64,000 nucleotides of DNA from Delftia tsuruhatensis (GCF_903815225.1 NZ_LR813084.1:2150501-2214500); one strand, 5' to 3'. Numbered from the stretch's first letter, positions 36,815 to 46,018 are shown. The notes: generated by a model not told the origin, from the letters alone. A program made the numbers and translations.

Positions 36815-36857
36815 AAAAAAGCCCCTTCGGCAGCCATCACGGCACCGAGGGGGCTTT
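36815..36857 (-). terminator. Bidirectional-type terminator between SNase gene and tRNA-Pro
   Basis: On the minus strand a long imperfect stem (AAAGCCCCCTCGG / CCGAAGGGGCTTT, 14-nt loop) is followed by TTTTTT. It lies downstream of the tRNA-Pro transcript, after the hairpin at 36905-36934. Confidence 0.75.
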
Positions 36858-36904
36858 GTCTTTTTGCGGCTTCTGGTTAGAAGACCATGAATTTGGTTAG
36901 AAGA

Positions 36905-36934
36905 AAGGGGCTAGCCCTTTCGAGCTAACCCCTT
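36905..36934 (-). terminator. Terminator-like hairpin directly after tRNA-Pro
   Basis: An 11-bp stem AAGGGGTTAGC/GCTAGCCCCTT with one wobble pair and an 8-nt loop is followed by TCTTC on the minus strand. It starts 8 nt past the tRNA 3' end. Confidence 0.65.
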
Positions 36935-36941
36935 GATTCTA

Positions 36942-37018
36942 TGGTCGGAGCGGCGGGATTCGAACTCGCGACCCTCTGCTCCCAAAGCAGATGCGCTACC
37001 AGGCTGCGCTACGCTCCG
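36942..37018 (-). tRNA. tRNA-Pro (anticodon UGG)
   Basis: A complete 77-nt cloverleaf on the minus strand. Acceptor CGGAGCG/CGCTCCG with A discriminator and encoded CCA; D-arm GCGC...GCGC; anticodon stem TCTGC/GCAGA with loop TTTGGGA giving UGG; T-arm GCGAG TTCGAAT CCCGC with one mispaired end. It is co-directional with infA and 59 nt behind it. It forms the right border of the acquired zone. Confidence 0.96.
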
Positions 37019-37077
37019 ACTAGAACGCTATTGTAGCGTCAAAAATATGGGTATTTCCTCAATCGGTCGATATTTGA

Positions 37078-37326
37078 TCAGCGCGAGCCGGGCGCCGGGC
37101 CGCGGTTGGCCAAGTGGCGGAAGGTGATGCGGCCCTTGGTCAGGTCGTAGGGCGACATCTCCAGCGACACCTTGTCGCCGGCCAGGATACGGATGTGGTG
37201 CTTGCGCATCTTGCCGCCGGTGTAGGCGATCAGCTGGTGTCCGTTGTCCAGCGTCACACGGAAGCGCGAGTCAGGCAGGACTTCCGTGACGGAGCCTTGC
37301 ATTTCAATCAGTTCTTCTTTGGCCAT
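37078..37326 (-). CDS. infA: Translation initiation factor IF-1 (82-residue form)
   Basis: The product is 82 residues: [20 protein letters not shown], then [20 protein letters not shown] with [20 protein letters not shown] and [10 protein letters not shown]. This is a complete S1/OB-fold IF-1. It is about ten residues longer than the 72-residue E. coli protein, with a C-terminal [11 protein letters not shown] extension, like the stand-alone second infA of betaproteobacteria rather than the ribosomal-cluster copy. IF-1 binds the 30S A site during initiation. GAGAGA seven bases before the ATG is the ribosome-binding site. Confidence 0.92.
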   Translation of the reverse strand: MAKEELIEMQGSVTEVLPDSRFRVTLDNGHQLIAYTGGKMRKHHIRILAGDKVSLEMSPYDLTKGRITFRHLANRGPAPGSR

Positions 37327-37712
37327 GTGTTCAATCTCTCAGGTCTAGGTCAGTTGCGGCGCTCATTCGTCGGAACCACGAAAGCCTTGCCTGGCCACTG
37401 GACATGGTGCGTGGGCCGAGGCGTGAAAGGGCGGGGTGGGTGCACTGCGCAAGAGGCGCAGACCGAACAGAAGGCCGGATCACAACGGTGCGGCAAGGAC
37501 AAAGTCCGGCAACACCTTAACCTGAGGATTGTACCGCGTCGGCTCCAATTGCGTGAAGTTCAAGGCCTGAACACCGCAGTCAACAGCGCCGCCGACCCGA
37601 TGATTGCGTCCTTGATGCGCATTTTCGGCTACCCGGAGCGTGGCCGGGGATGCCGTGCCGTCGTGTTGGCTAGAATCCGCCCACAGCTTCTATTACTTTT
37701 ATAGCAAACCCC
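37327..37712. other. Divergent intergenic region infA/psd
   Basis: There are ~385 bp without a convincing gene. A plausible infA promoter lies on the minus strand (TTCACG 37557-37552, TACAAT 37533-37528, 18-bp spacer). A TAGAAT -10-like element lies on the plus strand near 37671, ~40 nt before psd. Other frames here are short and lack family resemblance. Confidence 0.5.
37528..37557 (-). promoter_or_regulatory. Candidate infA promoter
   Basis: On the minus strand TTCACG and TACAAT are separated by 18 bp, ~200 nt upstream of the infA start. The -10 is good, the -35 moderate. This is a sequence-only prediction. Confidence 0.45.
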
Positions 37713-38567
37713 GTGTCTGATCGATTTGCCGTTCTCTCCCAGTACCTCCTGCCCAAGCAGGCGCTGACTGCCGTCATGGGGCGCCTGGCCCAGGCGCGGG
37801 CGGGCGGCCTGACCACGGCGGTGATCCGGCGCTTCATCGCGCGCTATGGTGTGGACATGTCCGAGGCAGCGCAGCCCGATCCCGCCGCCTATGCCAGCTT
37901 CAACGAGTTCTTCACGCGGGCACTCAAGCCCGATGCGCGGCCGCTGGCCTCGGCCGAATGGGTCTGTCCCGTGGATGGGGCCATCAGCCAGATCGGTGCC
38001 ATCCAGGGCGAGCAGATCTTCCAGGCCAAGGGGCACAGCTACAGCGCCACGGCACTGGTCGGAGGCGATGCGCAGTTGGCGCGGCAATTCGACAACGGGC
38101 ATTTCGCCACCATCTATCTCAGCCCGCGCGACTACCACCGTATCCATATGCCGTGCGCGGGCCGGCTGCGGCGCATGATCCATGTGCCGGGTGAACTGTT
38201 CTCGGTCAATCCTGCGACCGCGCGTGGCGTTCCGGGCCTGTTTGCGCGCAACGAGCGCGTGGTCTGCGTCTTCGATACGGACCATGGGCCGATGGTGCTG
38301 GTGCTCGTCGGAGCGACGATTGTCGGCAGCATGGGGACCGTGTGGCACGGGATTGTCAATCCTCCCCGGCCCGGCCGCATCCAGGACTGGCGCTATGACG
38401 ATCAATCCATCGTGATCGGGCAGGGCGAGGAAATGGGGCGCTTCCAGCTGGGCTCCACCGTCGTCATGCTGTTTCCCGCATCGGCCGGGCTGCGTTTCAA
38501 CGAGCAATGGGCGCATGCGGCGCCCGTGCGCCTGGGCCAGATGATGGCCCGGAGCGGCATGGCCTGA
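37713..38567 (+). CDS. psd: Phosphatidylserine decarboxylase proenzyme
   Basis: The product is 284 residues, with GTG start at 37713 giving MSDRFAVLSQYLLPKQALT. Family hallmarks are FNEFFTRALKPDARP, CPVDGAISQIG, LSPRDYHRIHMP (catalytic Asp/His), VNPATARGVPGLFARNER, and the self-cleavage site LGST at residues 246-249. The site is cut before Ser248 to make the pyruvoyl alpha subunit. It forms phosphatidylethanolamine at the inner membrane. A GC hairpin follows the stop before the convergent neighbour. Confidence 0.95.
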   Translation: MSDRFAVLSQYLLPKQALTAVMGRLAQARAGGLTTAVIRRFIARYGVDMSEAAQPDPAAYASFNEFFTRALKPDARPLASAEWVCPVDGAISQIGAIQGEQIFQAKGHSYSATALVGGDAQLARQFDNGHFATIYLSPRDYHRIHMPCAGRLRRMIHVPGELFSVNPATARGVPGLFARNERVVCVFDTDHGPMVLVLVGATIVGSMGTVWHGIVNPPRPGRIQDWRYDDQSIVIGQGEEMGRFQLGSTVVMLFPASAGLRFNEQWAHAAPVRLGQMMARSGMA

Positions 38568-38579
38568 ATTCCGAGGGCA

Positions 38580-38595
38580 CCGGGCCTTGGCCCGG
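38580..38595. terminator. GC hairpin between convergent psd and hypothetical gene
   Basis: A perfect 7-bp stem CCGGGCC/GGCCCGG with a TT loop in the 34-bp gap between two convergent stops. There is no T-run on either side, so termination here would be weak. Confidence 0.35.
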
Positions 38596-38601
38596 CTCCG
38601 G

Positions 38602-38874
38602 TCAGAGGATCCAGTTCAGTGCTTCGGCGCGTCGCTGCGTCGTGAACAGGGTGGGCGCCAGGCTGAGGCGCTCTGGCTTGACGGGATCTTCGTGGCCGAC
38701 CAGGTAGACCATGAGTTCACGGCGGCGCAGGATGACGTGGCTGACCTTTTCGGCCTTGCCGTTCTGCGTGACCTGTGTGCCAGGCCGGAACAGCGGCATC
38801 TGGAAGGTGAAGCTGCGCGGATCGGCCTGCGGCGCGACGGCGGTGCTCGGAGGGGCTTCTAAGGTGGCAACCAT
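38602..38874 (-). CDS. Conserved hypothetical protein
   Basis: The product is 90 residues (MVATLEAPPSTAVAPQ...). The core reads FQMPLFRPGTQVTQNGKAEK then VSHVILRRRELMVYLVGH, a compact beta-rich unit resembling small cytoplasmic proteins of Comamonadaceae with no assigned role. There is no signal, metal site or membrane segment. It is convergent to psd, and upstream is the end of the flavoprotein gene. I do not assign a function. Confidence 0.65.
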   Translation of the reverse strand: MVATLEAPPSTAVAPQADPRSFTFQMPLFRPGTQVTQNGKAEKVSHVILRRRELMVYLVGHEDPVKPERLSLAPTLFTTQRRAEALNWIL

Positions 38875-38970
38875 AGGCTTGATGTGCAGGAGTGGACGCT
38901 ACCCGCTCTATCGGCAGGGCCCTGCCAAACTGTAGGAATCTTTGGCGTCGTGCGGCCCCGCTGGCGCAAC

Positions 38971-40035
38971 TCAGGTATCTGGATGCGAAACGCCCAGGAT
39001 CGCATGCAGTCTGGCGCTGGTCGTCGTGTATTGCAGCAGCGGCTTTTCGCCTTGCAGGTATTCGGCGGCGGCAAAGGCAGCCATGGTGGCTTCGTGGAAG
39101 CCGCACAGGATCAGCTTGCGTTTGCCCGGGTAGGTCACGATGTCGCCCACGGCATAGATGCCGGGCGCATCGGTGGCCAGGGTGGCCGGATCCACCTGAA
39201 GCTGCTTGCGCTCCATGGCCAGGCCCCATTCGGCGACCGGGCCCAGGCGTGGCGAGATGCCCAGGCAGACCACCAGTTGCTGCGCGGCCAGTTCGTGTTC
39301 CAGGCCCTCGCCATCCATCCATTGCACGGCACGCAGCCGGCCCGCATCGGATTGCAGTTGCGTGATCTGGCCGATCACCACGTGGATGGCCCCGCTGTCG
39401 CGCAGTGCTCTGAGGCGCTCCAGCAGCAGGGGCGAGGCCTGGAAGGCATCCCGGCGGTGCAGCAGGCAGGTGGTCTGGGCCAAGTCCGCCGCCGCCAGGG
39501 CCGCAGCCACGGCCTCTTCGTCGCCGCCGTGCACGATGACGGTCTTGCCGCGTGCCATTTCGAGGCTGGCCGGGTGATAGTGGAGCTGGCCAGGGAGCAG
39601 CGACTCCACGCCCGGCACCTTCAGTGCCTTGGGCACGAATGCGCCCACACCCGCCGCGATGAAGACGCTGCGCGCATGCAGCCGCAGGCCTTCGGTGGTC
39701 TCGGCCTGCCAGCGACCGTCATCGAGCCGCAGCAACCGGGCGACCTGCTGTGACAGGTGCAGCCGTGCCTCCATCGGTGCGATCTGCCGCTGCAGCATCC
39801 CGACCAGTTCATGGCCGGTGCAGACGGGAATGCCGGGAATGTCGTAGATGGGCTTGTCGCCGTACAGCTGCGCGCATTGCCCACCCACATGGGGCAGGGC
39901 ATCGACGACATGGCAGCGTATGCCCTGCAGCCCCAGCTGGAACACCTGGAACAGGCCGGCCGGGCCTGCGCCGATGACGAGCGCGTCGGTTTCGATCGGG
40001 TGCTTGTCGGTGGCGTCGTGCATGGGACTCGGCAT
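38971..40035 (-). CDS. Ferredoxin/flavodoxin-NADP+ reductase, thioredoxin reductase-like
   Basis: The product is 354 residues from ATG 40035 (a second ATG four codons later is equally possible). FAD-binding site [20 protein letters not shown] near the N-terminus; [18 protein letters not shown] typical of TrxR-like FNR; NADP site [18 protein letters not shown]-terminal FAD motif [18 protein letters not shown]. There is no redox CxxC between the domains, so this is a ferredoxin/flavodoxin reductase rather than a thioredoxin reductase. It follows fdxA by 13 nt in the same direction, so FdxA is the likely partner. Confidence 0.88.
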   Translation of the reverse strand: MPSPMHDATDKHPIETDALVIGAGPAGLFQVFQLGLQGIRCHVVDALPHVGGQCAQLYGDKPIYDIPGIPVCTGHELVGMLQRQIAPMEARLHLSQQVARLLRLDDGRWQAETTEGLRLHARSVFIAAGVGAFVPKALKVPGVESLLPGQLHYHPASLEMARGKTVIVHGGDEEAVAAALAAADLAQTTCLLHRRDAFQASPLLLERLRALRDSGAIHVVIGQITQLQSDAGRLRAVQWMDGEGLEHELAAQQLVVCLGISPRLGPVAEWGLAMERKQLQVDPATLATDAPGIYAVGDIVTYPGKRKLILCGFHEATMAAFAAAEYLQGEKPLLQYTTTSARLHAILGVSHPDT

Positions 40036-40048
40036 GGGTGATGCGGCT

Positions 40049-40378
40049 TCAGCGTTCGAGCAGGCCGATCTTGTCCGGCTTGCCGTTCCACTCGTCGGCG
40101 TCGGGCAGCGAGGCCTTGCGCTTGGTGATGCTCTTCCAGCCTTTTTCCAGCGACAGCTCGGCATTGAGCTTGATGAAGGCCAGCTGGTCGGCGGGAACGT
40201 CTTCCTCGGCAAAGATGGCGTTGGCCGGGCATTCGGGAATGCACACGGCGCAGTCGATGCACTCGTCAGGATCGATCACGAGGAAGTTGGGGCCTTCGCG
40301 GAAGCAGTCCACGGGGCAGACATCCACACAATCGGTGTATTTGCACTTGATGCAGTTTTCGGTGACGACGTGAGTCAT
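40049..40378 (-). CDS. fdxA: 7Fe/8Fe ferredoxin FdxA
   Basis: The product is 109 residues. Two cluster motifs: [18 protein letters not shown] near the N-terminus (the [3Fe-4S]/[4Fe-4S] arrangement of the 7Fe type) and [12 protein letters not shown] near residue 40. A ~50-residue C-terminal extension follows, as in FdxA of proteobacteria ([17 protein letters not shown]). It is a low-potential electron carrier, paired here with the reductase gene directly downstream. Confidence 0.93.
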   Translation of the reverse strand: MTHVVTENCIKCKYTDCVDVCPVDCFREGPNFLVIDPDECIDCAVCIPECPANAIFAEEDVPADQLAFIKLNAELSLEKGWKSITKRKASLPDADEWNGKPDKIGLLER

Positions 40379-40543
40379 GGGAGTCTTTTATTGCGGTGTG
40401 AATGTCGGTATCAACCCGGGATTCTAGAATTTTTCAGGAGTCAGTCCTGCACATGGCAAGGATTCTGACGCGGTCTGCTGCGGTTTTCCCCAAAGCCCAC
40501 GAGCCGGCATGTGCCGGCTCGCGAAGCGGGATACCTCAGTTGC

Positions 40544-41902
40544 TCAATCCAGCAGGGCGGCTCCCGCCGTGGCGTGGCTGGCGGTGTCCACGAGGATCAG
40601 CGCACCGAGCTGGCGTGCCCGTGCGAAGGGCGCTGCGGGGATGCTTTCCTGCAGCAGCAATTCCACACTGCCGATGGCATTGGGCTCCAGCTGCGCGGAC
40701 TCTTCCCGGGCCAGCGTGTGGATGTTGAGGCGGTGCACGACGCGGCGGGCCTTGGCCTTGATCCAGCGGTGGCCGTGCAGGGCCAGATAGGTGCGTCCCG
40801 GCACCAGCGGCTGCTCGTCCATCCAGGCCACGGTGGCCGTCAGTTCGCGCCGGCTGGGCCAGGCGGGCTGTACCTCGGGCGTGTCGAAGTCATCCTCCGC
40901 GGCTGCAGCGGCCGTGACAGGCGCCGCCACGATCCAGTCGCCGCGCGAGACGTCGACCTCGCGGTCCAGCGTGATGCCGGCCGACAGGCCCGCGGCGATG
41001 GGGCCGGCCACGCGGGCGTGGTCCAGCACCTGTGCAATCACGGCCTGCTGTCCGCTGGGCAGGATCTGCACGGCATCGCCGACGCGCGCGCCGCCGGCGG
41101 CCACGCGGCCCCAGAACACGCGACGTCCCTGGCTGGTATCGGCCGAGGAGGAGAATTTCTCGACCCATTGCACGGGAAAGGCCAGCGGCAGGTCCTTGTC
41201 GGCCGGCGTGTTGGGCAGCTTTTCCAGCAGCTGCAGCAGGCTGGGGCCGTCATAGCCGGCCCAGCCGGGCTCGGCATTGACCACGTTGAAGCCCTTGAGC
41301 GCCGAGACGGGCACGGTGGCGGCCGAGGCGATGCCGGCCTCGGCCGTGAAACGCTCCAGCGCGCCCCGGATGTGGGCGAAGGCCCGCTGCGGGTCCTCGA
41401 CGGCATCGAGCTTGTTTACGGCGAACACCAGCGAGTGCACGCGCAGCAGGTGGGCCAGCAGGCTGTGGCGGCGCGTCTGGGGCAGCAGGGCGAGCTGCGG
41501 GTTCTTCCAGTCGAGCTTGGTGGCGTCGACCAGCACCACGGCGGCGTCGGCGCTGCTGGCGGCCGTGACCATGTTGCGCGTGTACTGCTCATGGCCGGGC
41601 GCGTCGCCGATGATGAACTTGCGGCTTTCGGTGGCAAAGTAGCGGTAGGCCACGTCGATGGTGATGCCTTGCTCGCGCTCGGCGGACAGGCCGTCGGTCA
41701 GCAGCGCCAGGTCGGTCTCGCCGCTCTTGGTGACGCCTGCCAGCTGGTCCTGGAGCACGGCACGCGTGTCCACGAGCAGGCGGCCGATCAGTGTGCTCTT
41801 GCCGTCATCGACGGAGCCGCAGGTGATGAAGCGCAGGGCCGAGGCATGGGCCGCGTCGGCGGCGGTCTGGGGTGCGGCGGTGGCGGTGGTTGCGGTGGTC
41901 AT
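40544..41902 (-). CDS. cysN: Sulfate adenylyltransferase large subunit (GTPase)
   Basis: The product is 452 residues from ATG 41902. EF-Tu-type GTP-binding motifs: GSVDDGKSTLIGRLL (G1), GITIDVAYRYF (G2), DAPGHEQYTRNM (G3), NKLD (G4) and a G5 region SALKGFNV. Domains II and III follow. CysN hydrolyses GTP to drive the CysD reaction forming adenosine 5'-phosphosulfate. There is no fused APS kinase (CysC), consistent with the APS-reductase-type CysH in this operon. The start overlaps the cysD stop by one base. An Ala/Thr-rich 18-residue N-terminus precedes the GTPase. Confidence 0.95.
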   Translation of the reverse strand: MTTATTATAAPQTAADAAHASALRFITCGSVDDGKSTLIGRLLVDTRAVLQDQLAGVTKSGETDLALLTDGLSAEREQGITIDVAYRYFATESRKFIIGDAPGHEQYTRNMVTAASSADAAVVLVDATKLDWKNPQLALLPQTRRHSLLAHLLRVHSLVFAVNKLDAVEDPQRAFAHIRGALERFTAEAGIASAATVPVSALKGFNVVNAEPGWAGYDGPSLLQLLEKLPNTPADKDLPLAFPVQWVEKFSSSADTSQGRRVFWGRVAAGGARVGDAVQILPSGQQAVIAQVLDHARVAGPIAAGLSAGITLDREVDVSRGDWIVAAPVTAAAAAEDDFDTPEVQPAWPSRRELTATVAWMDEQPLVPGRTYLALHGHRWIKAKARRVVHRLNIHTLAREESAQLEPNAIGSVELLLQESIPAAPFARARQLGALILVDTASHATAGAALLD

Positions 41903-42834
41903 CAGAAATATCCGTCCTTCTTGCGCTTTTCCATGGAGGCTTCGCTGGTCTTGTCGTCCATGCGCGTGGCGCCGCGCTCGCTCACGTCGGCGGCCAGGGT
42001 TTCGAGCACGATGTCGGCCGCCGTGGCCGCATCGCTTTCCACGGGGCAGGTGCAGGTGATGTCGCCCACGGTGCGAAAGCGCACGTCGCGCACCACGACC
42101 TGTTCGCCATCGCGCGGCGGGGTCAGTTCGGTCACGGGCACCAGCAGGCCGCGGCGCTCCACCACCTCGCGCTTGTGGGTGTAGTAGATGCTGGGCAGGG
42201 CGATCTGCTCGCGCTCGATGTATTGCCAGACGTCCAGCTCGGTCCAGTTGCTGATGGGGAACACGCGGAAGTGCTCGCCGGGGGCCAGGCGGGTGTTGAA
42301 CAGGGTCCACAGCTCGGGGCGCTGGGCCTTGGGCTGCCATTGGCCGAAGCTGTCGCGGTGGCTGAAGATGCGCTCCTTGGCGCGGGCCTTTTCCTCGTCG
42401 CGGCGTGCGCCGCCGATCAGGGCGTCGAAGCGGAATTCATCGATGGCTTCGAGCAGCGTCACCGACTGGTGGACATTGCGGCTCTCGCCCGGATGGGCCA
42501 GGCGCACGGTGCCGCGCGCCATGGAATCCTCGACGCTGCGCACGATGAGTTCGGCACCGAGTTCCTTGGCGCGCAGGTCGCGGAAGTCGGTGACCTCCGG
42601 GAAGTTGTGGCCGGTGTCGATCATCAGCAGCGGATAGGGGATGCGGCCCTTGCCGAAGGCCTTTTCGGCGCAGCGCAGCATGACCAGCGAATCCTTGCCG
42701 CCCGAAAACAGCAGGGCCGGGCGCTCGAAGGCGGCGGCCACTTCGCGCAGCACGAAGATGGTTTCCTCTTCGAGGGCGTCGAGGTGGCGGTTGCTGAGAT
42801 GGCTCAGCACGGAGGTGTCCACACGGGCGTTCAT
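41902..42834 (-). CDS. cysD: Sulfate adenylyltransferase small subunit
   Basis: The product is 310 residues from ATG 42834 (MNARVDTSVLSHLSNRHLDA). It is an ATP pyrophosphatase-type enzyme with the PP-loop LLFSGGKDSLVMLR, then LMIDTGHNFPEVTDFRD, IGGARRDEEKARAKER and NWTELDVWQYI. With CysN it adenylates sulfate. An upstream frame extension overlaps the cysH end and is not family-like. It lies 41 nt after cysH. Confidence 0.95.
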   Translation of the reverse strand: MNARVDTSVLSHLSNRHLDALEEETIFVLREVAAAFERPALLFSGGKDSLVMLRCAEKAFGKGRIPYPLLMIDTGHNFPEVTDFRDLRAKELGAELIVRSVEDSMARGTVRLAHPGESRNVHQSVTLLEAIDEFRFDALIGGARRDEEKARAKERIFSHRDSFGQWQPKAQRPELWTLFNTRLAPGEHFRVFPISNWTELDVWQYIEREQIALPSIYYTHKREVVERRGLLVPVTELTPPRDGEQVVVRDVRFRTVGDITCTCPVESDAATAADIVLETLAADVSERGATRMDDKTSEASMEKRKKDGYF

Positions 42835-42875
42835 TTCTTGGTTTCCAATCAGATTCTTGTCAAACCCTGTCGGCT

Positions 42876-43634
42876 TCACTTCTTGACATGCAAGCCGCAT
42901 TCCTTGGCATCCTCGCTTTCCCACCACCAGCGGCCGGCGCGGAAATCCTCGCCGAGGCTGACGGCGCGCGTGCAGGGTGCGCAGCCGATGCTGGGGTAGA
43001 ACTGGTCGTGCAGCGGGTTGTAGTCCACACCCTGGGTGGCGATGTAGTGCCAGACGTCGCCCTGGGTCCAGTCGGTCAGCGGGTTGTACTTGGTCAGGCC
43101 CTTGGTCTCGACCTCGCTGCGGTCCACGGCAGGCACGTCGGCGCGGGCATTGGACTGCTCGCGGCGCAGGCCCGTGATCCAGGCGCTCTTGCCGGCCAGG
43201 GCGCGCGCCAGCGGCTCCATCTTGCGCACGCCGCAGCAGGCCTTGCGCAGCTCGATGCTGCGGTACATGGCGTCCTGGCCGTTGTCGCGGATGAAGTGGA
43301 TCACCGATTCGAGCCGCGGGCGGTAGACCTTGACGCTCAGGCCCGGCAGCGACTGGGTGCGTTCCAGCAGGGCCAGGGTCTCGGTGTGCAGCGCGCCCGT
43401 ATCGAGCACGAAGACGGGGATGTCCAGGCCCAGGCGATGGATGATGTCGGTGATGACCACATCCTCCGCGCCCAGGCTCGATGCCTGGGTCACGGCGTCG
43501 GCGCCCAGGGCGGCGGCTTCGCGCAGCAGGGCCTCGGTGGCGGCCAGCTTGTCGGCATACCCGCTGCTGGCGCGGCCGTTGACTTCGGTGGCCTTGGCCG
43601 AGGCCTGCCGCGACAAAAAGCTCTGCGCGCCCAT
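42876..43634 (-). CDS. cysH: Assimilatory adenylylsulfate (APS) reductase
   Basis: The product is 252 residues. The PAPS/APS reductase domain has ASSLGAEDVVITD, VLDTGALHTETL and WITGLRREQSNAR. Two cysteine pairs, RKACCGVRK and IGCAPCTRA, are the signature of [4Fe-4S] APS reductases; the C-terminal ECGLH holds the catalytic cysteine. It reduces APS directly to sulfite, in line with the absence of CysC here. It starts one base after the DUF934 stop. Confidence 0.94.
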   Translation of the reverse strand: MGAQSFLSRQASAKATEVNGRASSGYADKLAATEALLREAAALGADAVTQASSLGAEDVVITDIIHRLGLDIPVFVLDTGALHTETLALLERTQSLPGLSVKVYRPRLESVIHFIRDNGQDAMYRSIELRKACCGVRKMEPLARALAGKSAWITGLRREQSNARADVPAVDRSEVETKGLTKYNPLTDWTQGDVWHYIATQGVDYNPLHDQFYPSIGCAPCTRAVSLGEDFRAGRWWWESEDAKECGLHVKK

Positions 43635-43635
43635 G

Positions 43636-44019
43636 TCAGGCTGCCTTCACGAAGTGGGGTTCGCGGTGCACGGCATCGCCCTGGTAGAAGCCGTGGAACC
43701 GGTCGAGCTGGCGCTGGGCGTCGGCGATGTCCACGCCTTCGCGCAGCACGGCCACGTCGAAGCCGCAGCGCTGCATCTGCACCAGCTGGTCGATCAGCAC
43801 GTCGCCCGTGGCGCGCAGTTCGCCCTGGAAGCCCAGTCGCGTGCGCAGCAGGCGGGCCTGGCTGAAGGCGCGGCCGTCGGTGAACTTGGGAAAGTGCAGG
43901 TCGATGCGCTCGATGCCTGCCAGCTCTGCGGCGAAGGGGTCGGCGTCATTGGCCAGCGCGAGGATGCGGGTATCGCCTTCTGCGGGGCCTTGGTGTTCTT
44001 GGGCGGCAATGATTTTCAT
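43636..44019 (-). CDS. DUF934 protein of the sulfite reductase operon
   Basis: The product is 127 residues: IERIDLHFPKFTDGRAFSQA, then RLLRTRLGFQGELRATGDVL with QLVQMQRCGFD, the DUF934 family core. Such proteins are nearly always encoded between cysI and cysH in proteobacteria and are thought to assist sulfite reductase, but no activity is established. Spacing is 27 nt after cysI and 1 nt before cysH, so it is part of the same transcript. Confidence 0.9.
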   Translation of the reverse strand: MKIIAAQEHQGPAEGDTRILALANDADPFAAELAGIERIDLHFPKFTDGRAFSQARLLRTRLGFQGELRATGDVLIDQLVQMQRCGFDVAVLREGVDIADAQRQLDRFHGFYQGDAVHREPHFVKAA

Positions 44020-44046
44020 GGGGTGCTCCTGCGGCTCTGACCTGGC

Positions 44047-45879
44047 TCAGGCGGCCGCTTCCTCGGTGTGCTTGGCGGGGTGGCGGGCGGCATTGCCGGC
44101 GGCCTTGAAGGGCTCGATGCCCACGCGGCGCACGGTGGCGATGAAGGTCTCGAAACGGCCGCCTTCGCTCTGGCGCTGCGCGCGGTAGGTGTCCAGCAGG
44201 GCCTCGATCACGCCGGGCACTTCAGCCGCGCTGAACGAGGGGCCGATGATCTTGCCGGGCGTGGCCGGGCCGGACAGGTGGGAGCCGTCGGCGCCGCCCA
44301 GCGTGATCTGGTACCACTCCTTGCCGTCCTTGTCCACGCCCAGGATGCCGATATGGCCGCTGTGGTGGTGGCCGCAGCTGTTGATGCAGCCGCTGATGTG
44401 CAGGTCGATCTCGCCCAGGTCCCACAGCTCGTCCAGGTCCTGGTAGCGCTCGGTGATGGCTTCGGCGATGGGCAGCGAGCGGGCGTTGGCCAGCGAGCAG
44501 AAGTCGCCACCCGGGCAGGCGATCATGTCGGTCAGCAGGCCGATGTTGGGCTTGGCCAGGCCCAGGGCCTTGGCCGCCTTGTACAGCTGGGGCAACTGGT
44601 CGCGGCGCACCCAGGGCAGCAGCAGGTTCTGCTCGTGCGTGACGCGCATCTCGCCAGCCGAGAACTGGTCGGCCAGGTCGGCGGCGGCATCCATCTGGTC
44701 GCCCGTGGCGTCGCCGGGCGCATAGCCCGGGCGCTTGAACGACAGCAGCACGGCGCGCAGCTGCGGGTGGCGGTGCGGACGCACGTTGCTGGTCAGCCAG
44801 CGGCCGAAGTCCTTGTCCTCCTCGGCGGCGGCACGCAGCAGGGCCAGGGTCTCGGCTTCGGCGTTGGCGGGCGACAGGTCCAGTTCGGGCTCGCGGAAGT
44901 TGGCGGCCACGCGGTCGTACTCGGCCTGGGTGATGGTGTGGGGGCCGCCCTCGACCTCGACGATCTGGCGGAATTCCTCATCGACCTGGTCGACGTAGTT
45001 CTGGCCCTCGGACTTCACGAGGATCTTGATGCGCGCCTTCCAGGCGTTGTCGCGGCGGCCGTAGCGGTTGTAGACGCGGATCACGGCTTCCAGGTAGTTC
45101 ATCAGCTGGTTCCAGGGCAGGAACTCGCGCAGCACGGGGCTGATGGTGGGCGTGCGGCCCATGCCGCCACCCACGCGCACCTTGAAGCCCAGCTCGCCGG
45201 CCTCGTTCTTGAGCAGTTGCAGGCCCACGTCATACCAGCCCAGGGCGGCGCGGTCTTCCTCGGCGCCGCTGATCGAGACCTTGAACTTGCGCGGCAGGAA
45301 GCTGAACTCGGGGTGCAGCGTGCTCCACTGGCGCAGGATTTCGGTGAAGGGGCGCGGATCGGCGATCTCGTCGACGGCGATGCCGGCCAGCGCATCGCTG
45401 TTGATGTTGCGGATGCAGTTGCCGCTGGTCTGGATGCCGTGCAGGTTCACGGTGGCCAGCAGGTCCATCACGTCGGCGGCCTTGGACAGCGGAATCCAGT
45501 TGTACTGGACGTTGGTGCGCGTGGTGAAGTGGCCGTAGCCGTACTTGAGGTCGGAGCCGATGCGGCGGCCGTCGTGCAGCGGGATGTCGCCCAGCTTGTC
45601 CTGGGTGGCGCGGGCCTCGGCCAGCAGGGCGGCATCGGGCTGGTCGTATTCGCGGGCGATGCGGGCCAGCACGCGCAACTGGGCGCTGGACAGCTCACCG
45701 TAGGGCACGGCCACGCGCAGCATGGGTGCGTAGCGCTGCACGTACCAGCCGTTTTGCAGGCGCAGGGGCTTGAACTCATCTTCCGAGAGCTTGCCGGCCT
45801 GCCAGCGCTCGAGCTGGTCGCGGAACTGCTCGGCACGCAGGCGGATGAACTGTTTGTCGAATTCGGTGTATTGGTACAT
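44047..45879 (-). CDS. cysI: Sulfite reductase hemoprotein (nitrite/sulfite reductase)
   Basis: The product is 610 residues from ATG 45879 (MYQYTEFDKQFIRLRAEQF). Two ferredoxin-like half-domains and the siroheme/[4Fe-4S] ligands are seen: TSGNCIRNIN in the first half, CPGGDFCSLA and SGCINSCGHHH in the second. It reduces sulfite to sulfide with siroheme. No cysJ flavoprotein is nearby, so the electron donor may be a ferredoxin. It is the first gene of the minus-strand operon cysI-DUF934-cysH-cysD-cysN. A long in-frame extension upstream is untranslated promoter DNA. Confidence 0.93.
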   Translation of the reverse strand: MYQYTEFDKQFIRLRAEQFRDQLERWQAGKLSEDEFKPLRLQNGWYVQRYAPMLRVAVPYGELSSAQLRVLARIAREYDQPDAALLAEARATQDKLGDIPLHDGRRIGSDLKYGYGHFTTRTNVQYNWIPLSKAADVMDLLATVNLHGIQTSGNCIRNINSDALAGIAVDEIADPRPFTEILRQWSTLHPEFSFLPRKFKVSISGAEEDRAALGWYDVGLQLLKNEAGELGFKVRVGGGMGRTPTISPVLREFLPWNQLMNYLEAVIRVYNRYGRRDNAWKARIKILVKSEGQNYVDQVDEEFRQIVEVEGGPHTITQAEYDRVAANFREPELDLSPANAEAETLALLRAAAEEDKDFGRWLTSNVRPHRHPQLRAVLLSFKRPGYAPGDATGDQMDAAADLADQFSAGEMRVTHEQNLLLPWVRRDQLPQLYKAAKALGLAKPNIGLLTDMIACPGGDFCSLANARSLPIAEAITERYQDLDELWDLGEIDLHISGCINSCGHHHSGHIGILGVDKDGKEWYQITLGGADGSHLSGPATPGKIIGPSFSAAEVPGVIEALLDTYRAQRQSEGGRFETFIATVRRVGIEPFKAAGNAARHPAKHTEEAAA

Positions 45880-46018
45880 GGCGCTTCGCAGGTGGGGTCT
45901 TCGACGGCCGCTGGTGGCGGCAGTGCATGAGTCCTTGTGCGGCACCGGACCGGCGTTGGCCCCGGAACCCCGGCAGGCACGCGCAGAACTCTGCATGCAC
46001 GGGAATGTAAGCAATGGC

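Noticed and set aside
36870..36905. Direct repeat TGGTTAGAAG next to tRNA-Pro as an attachment-site core
   Set aside because: Only 10 bp, adjacent copies, and not matching the tRNA 3' end; too weak for an att site.
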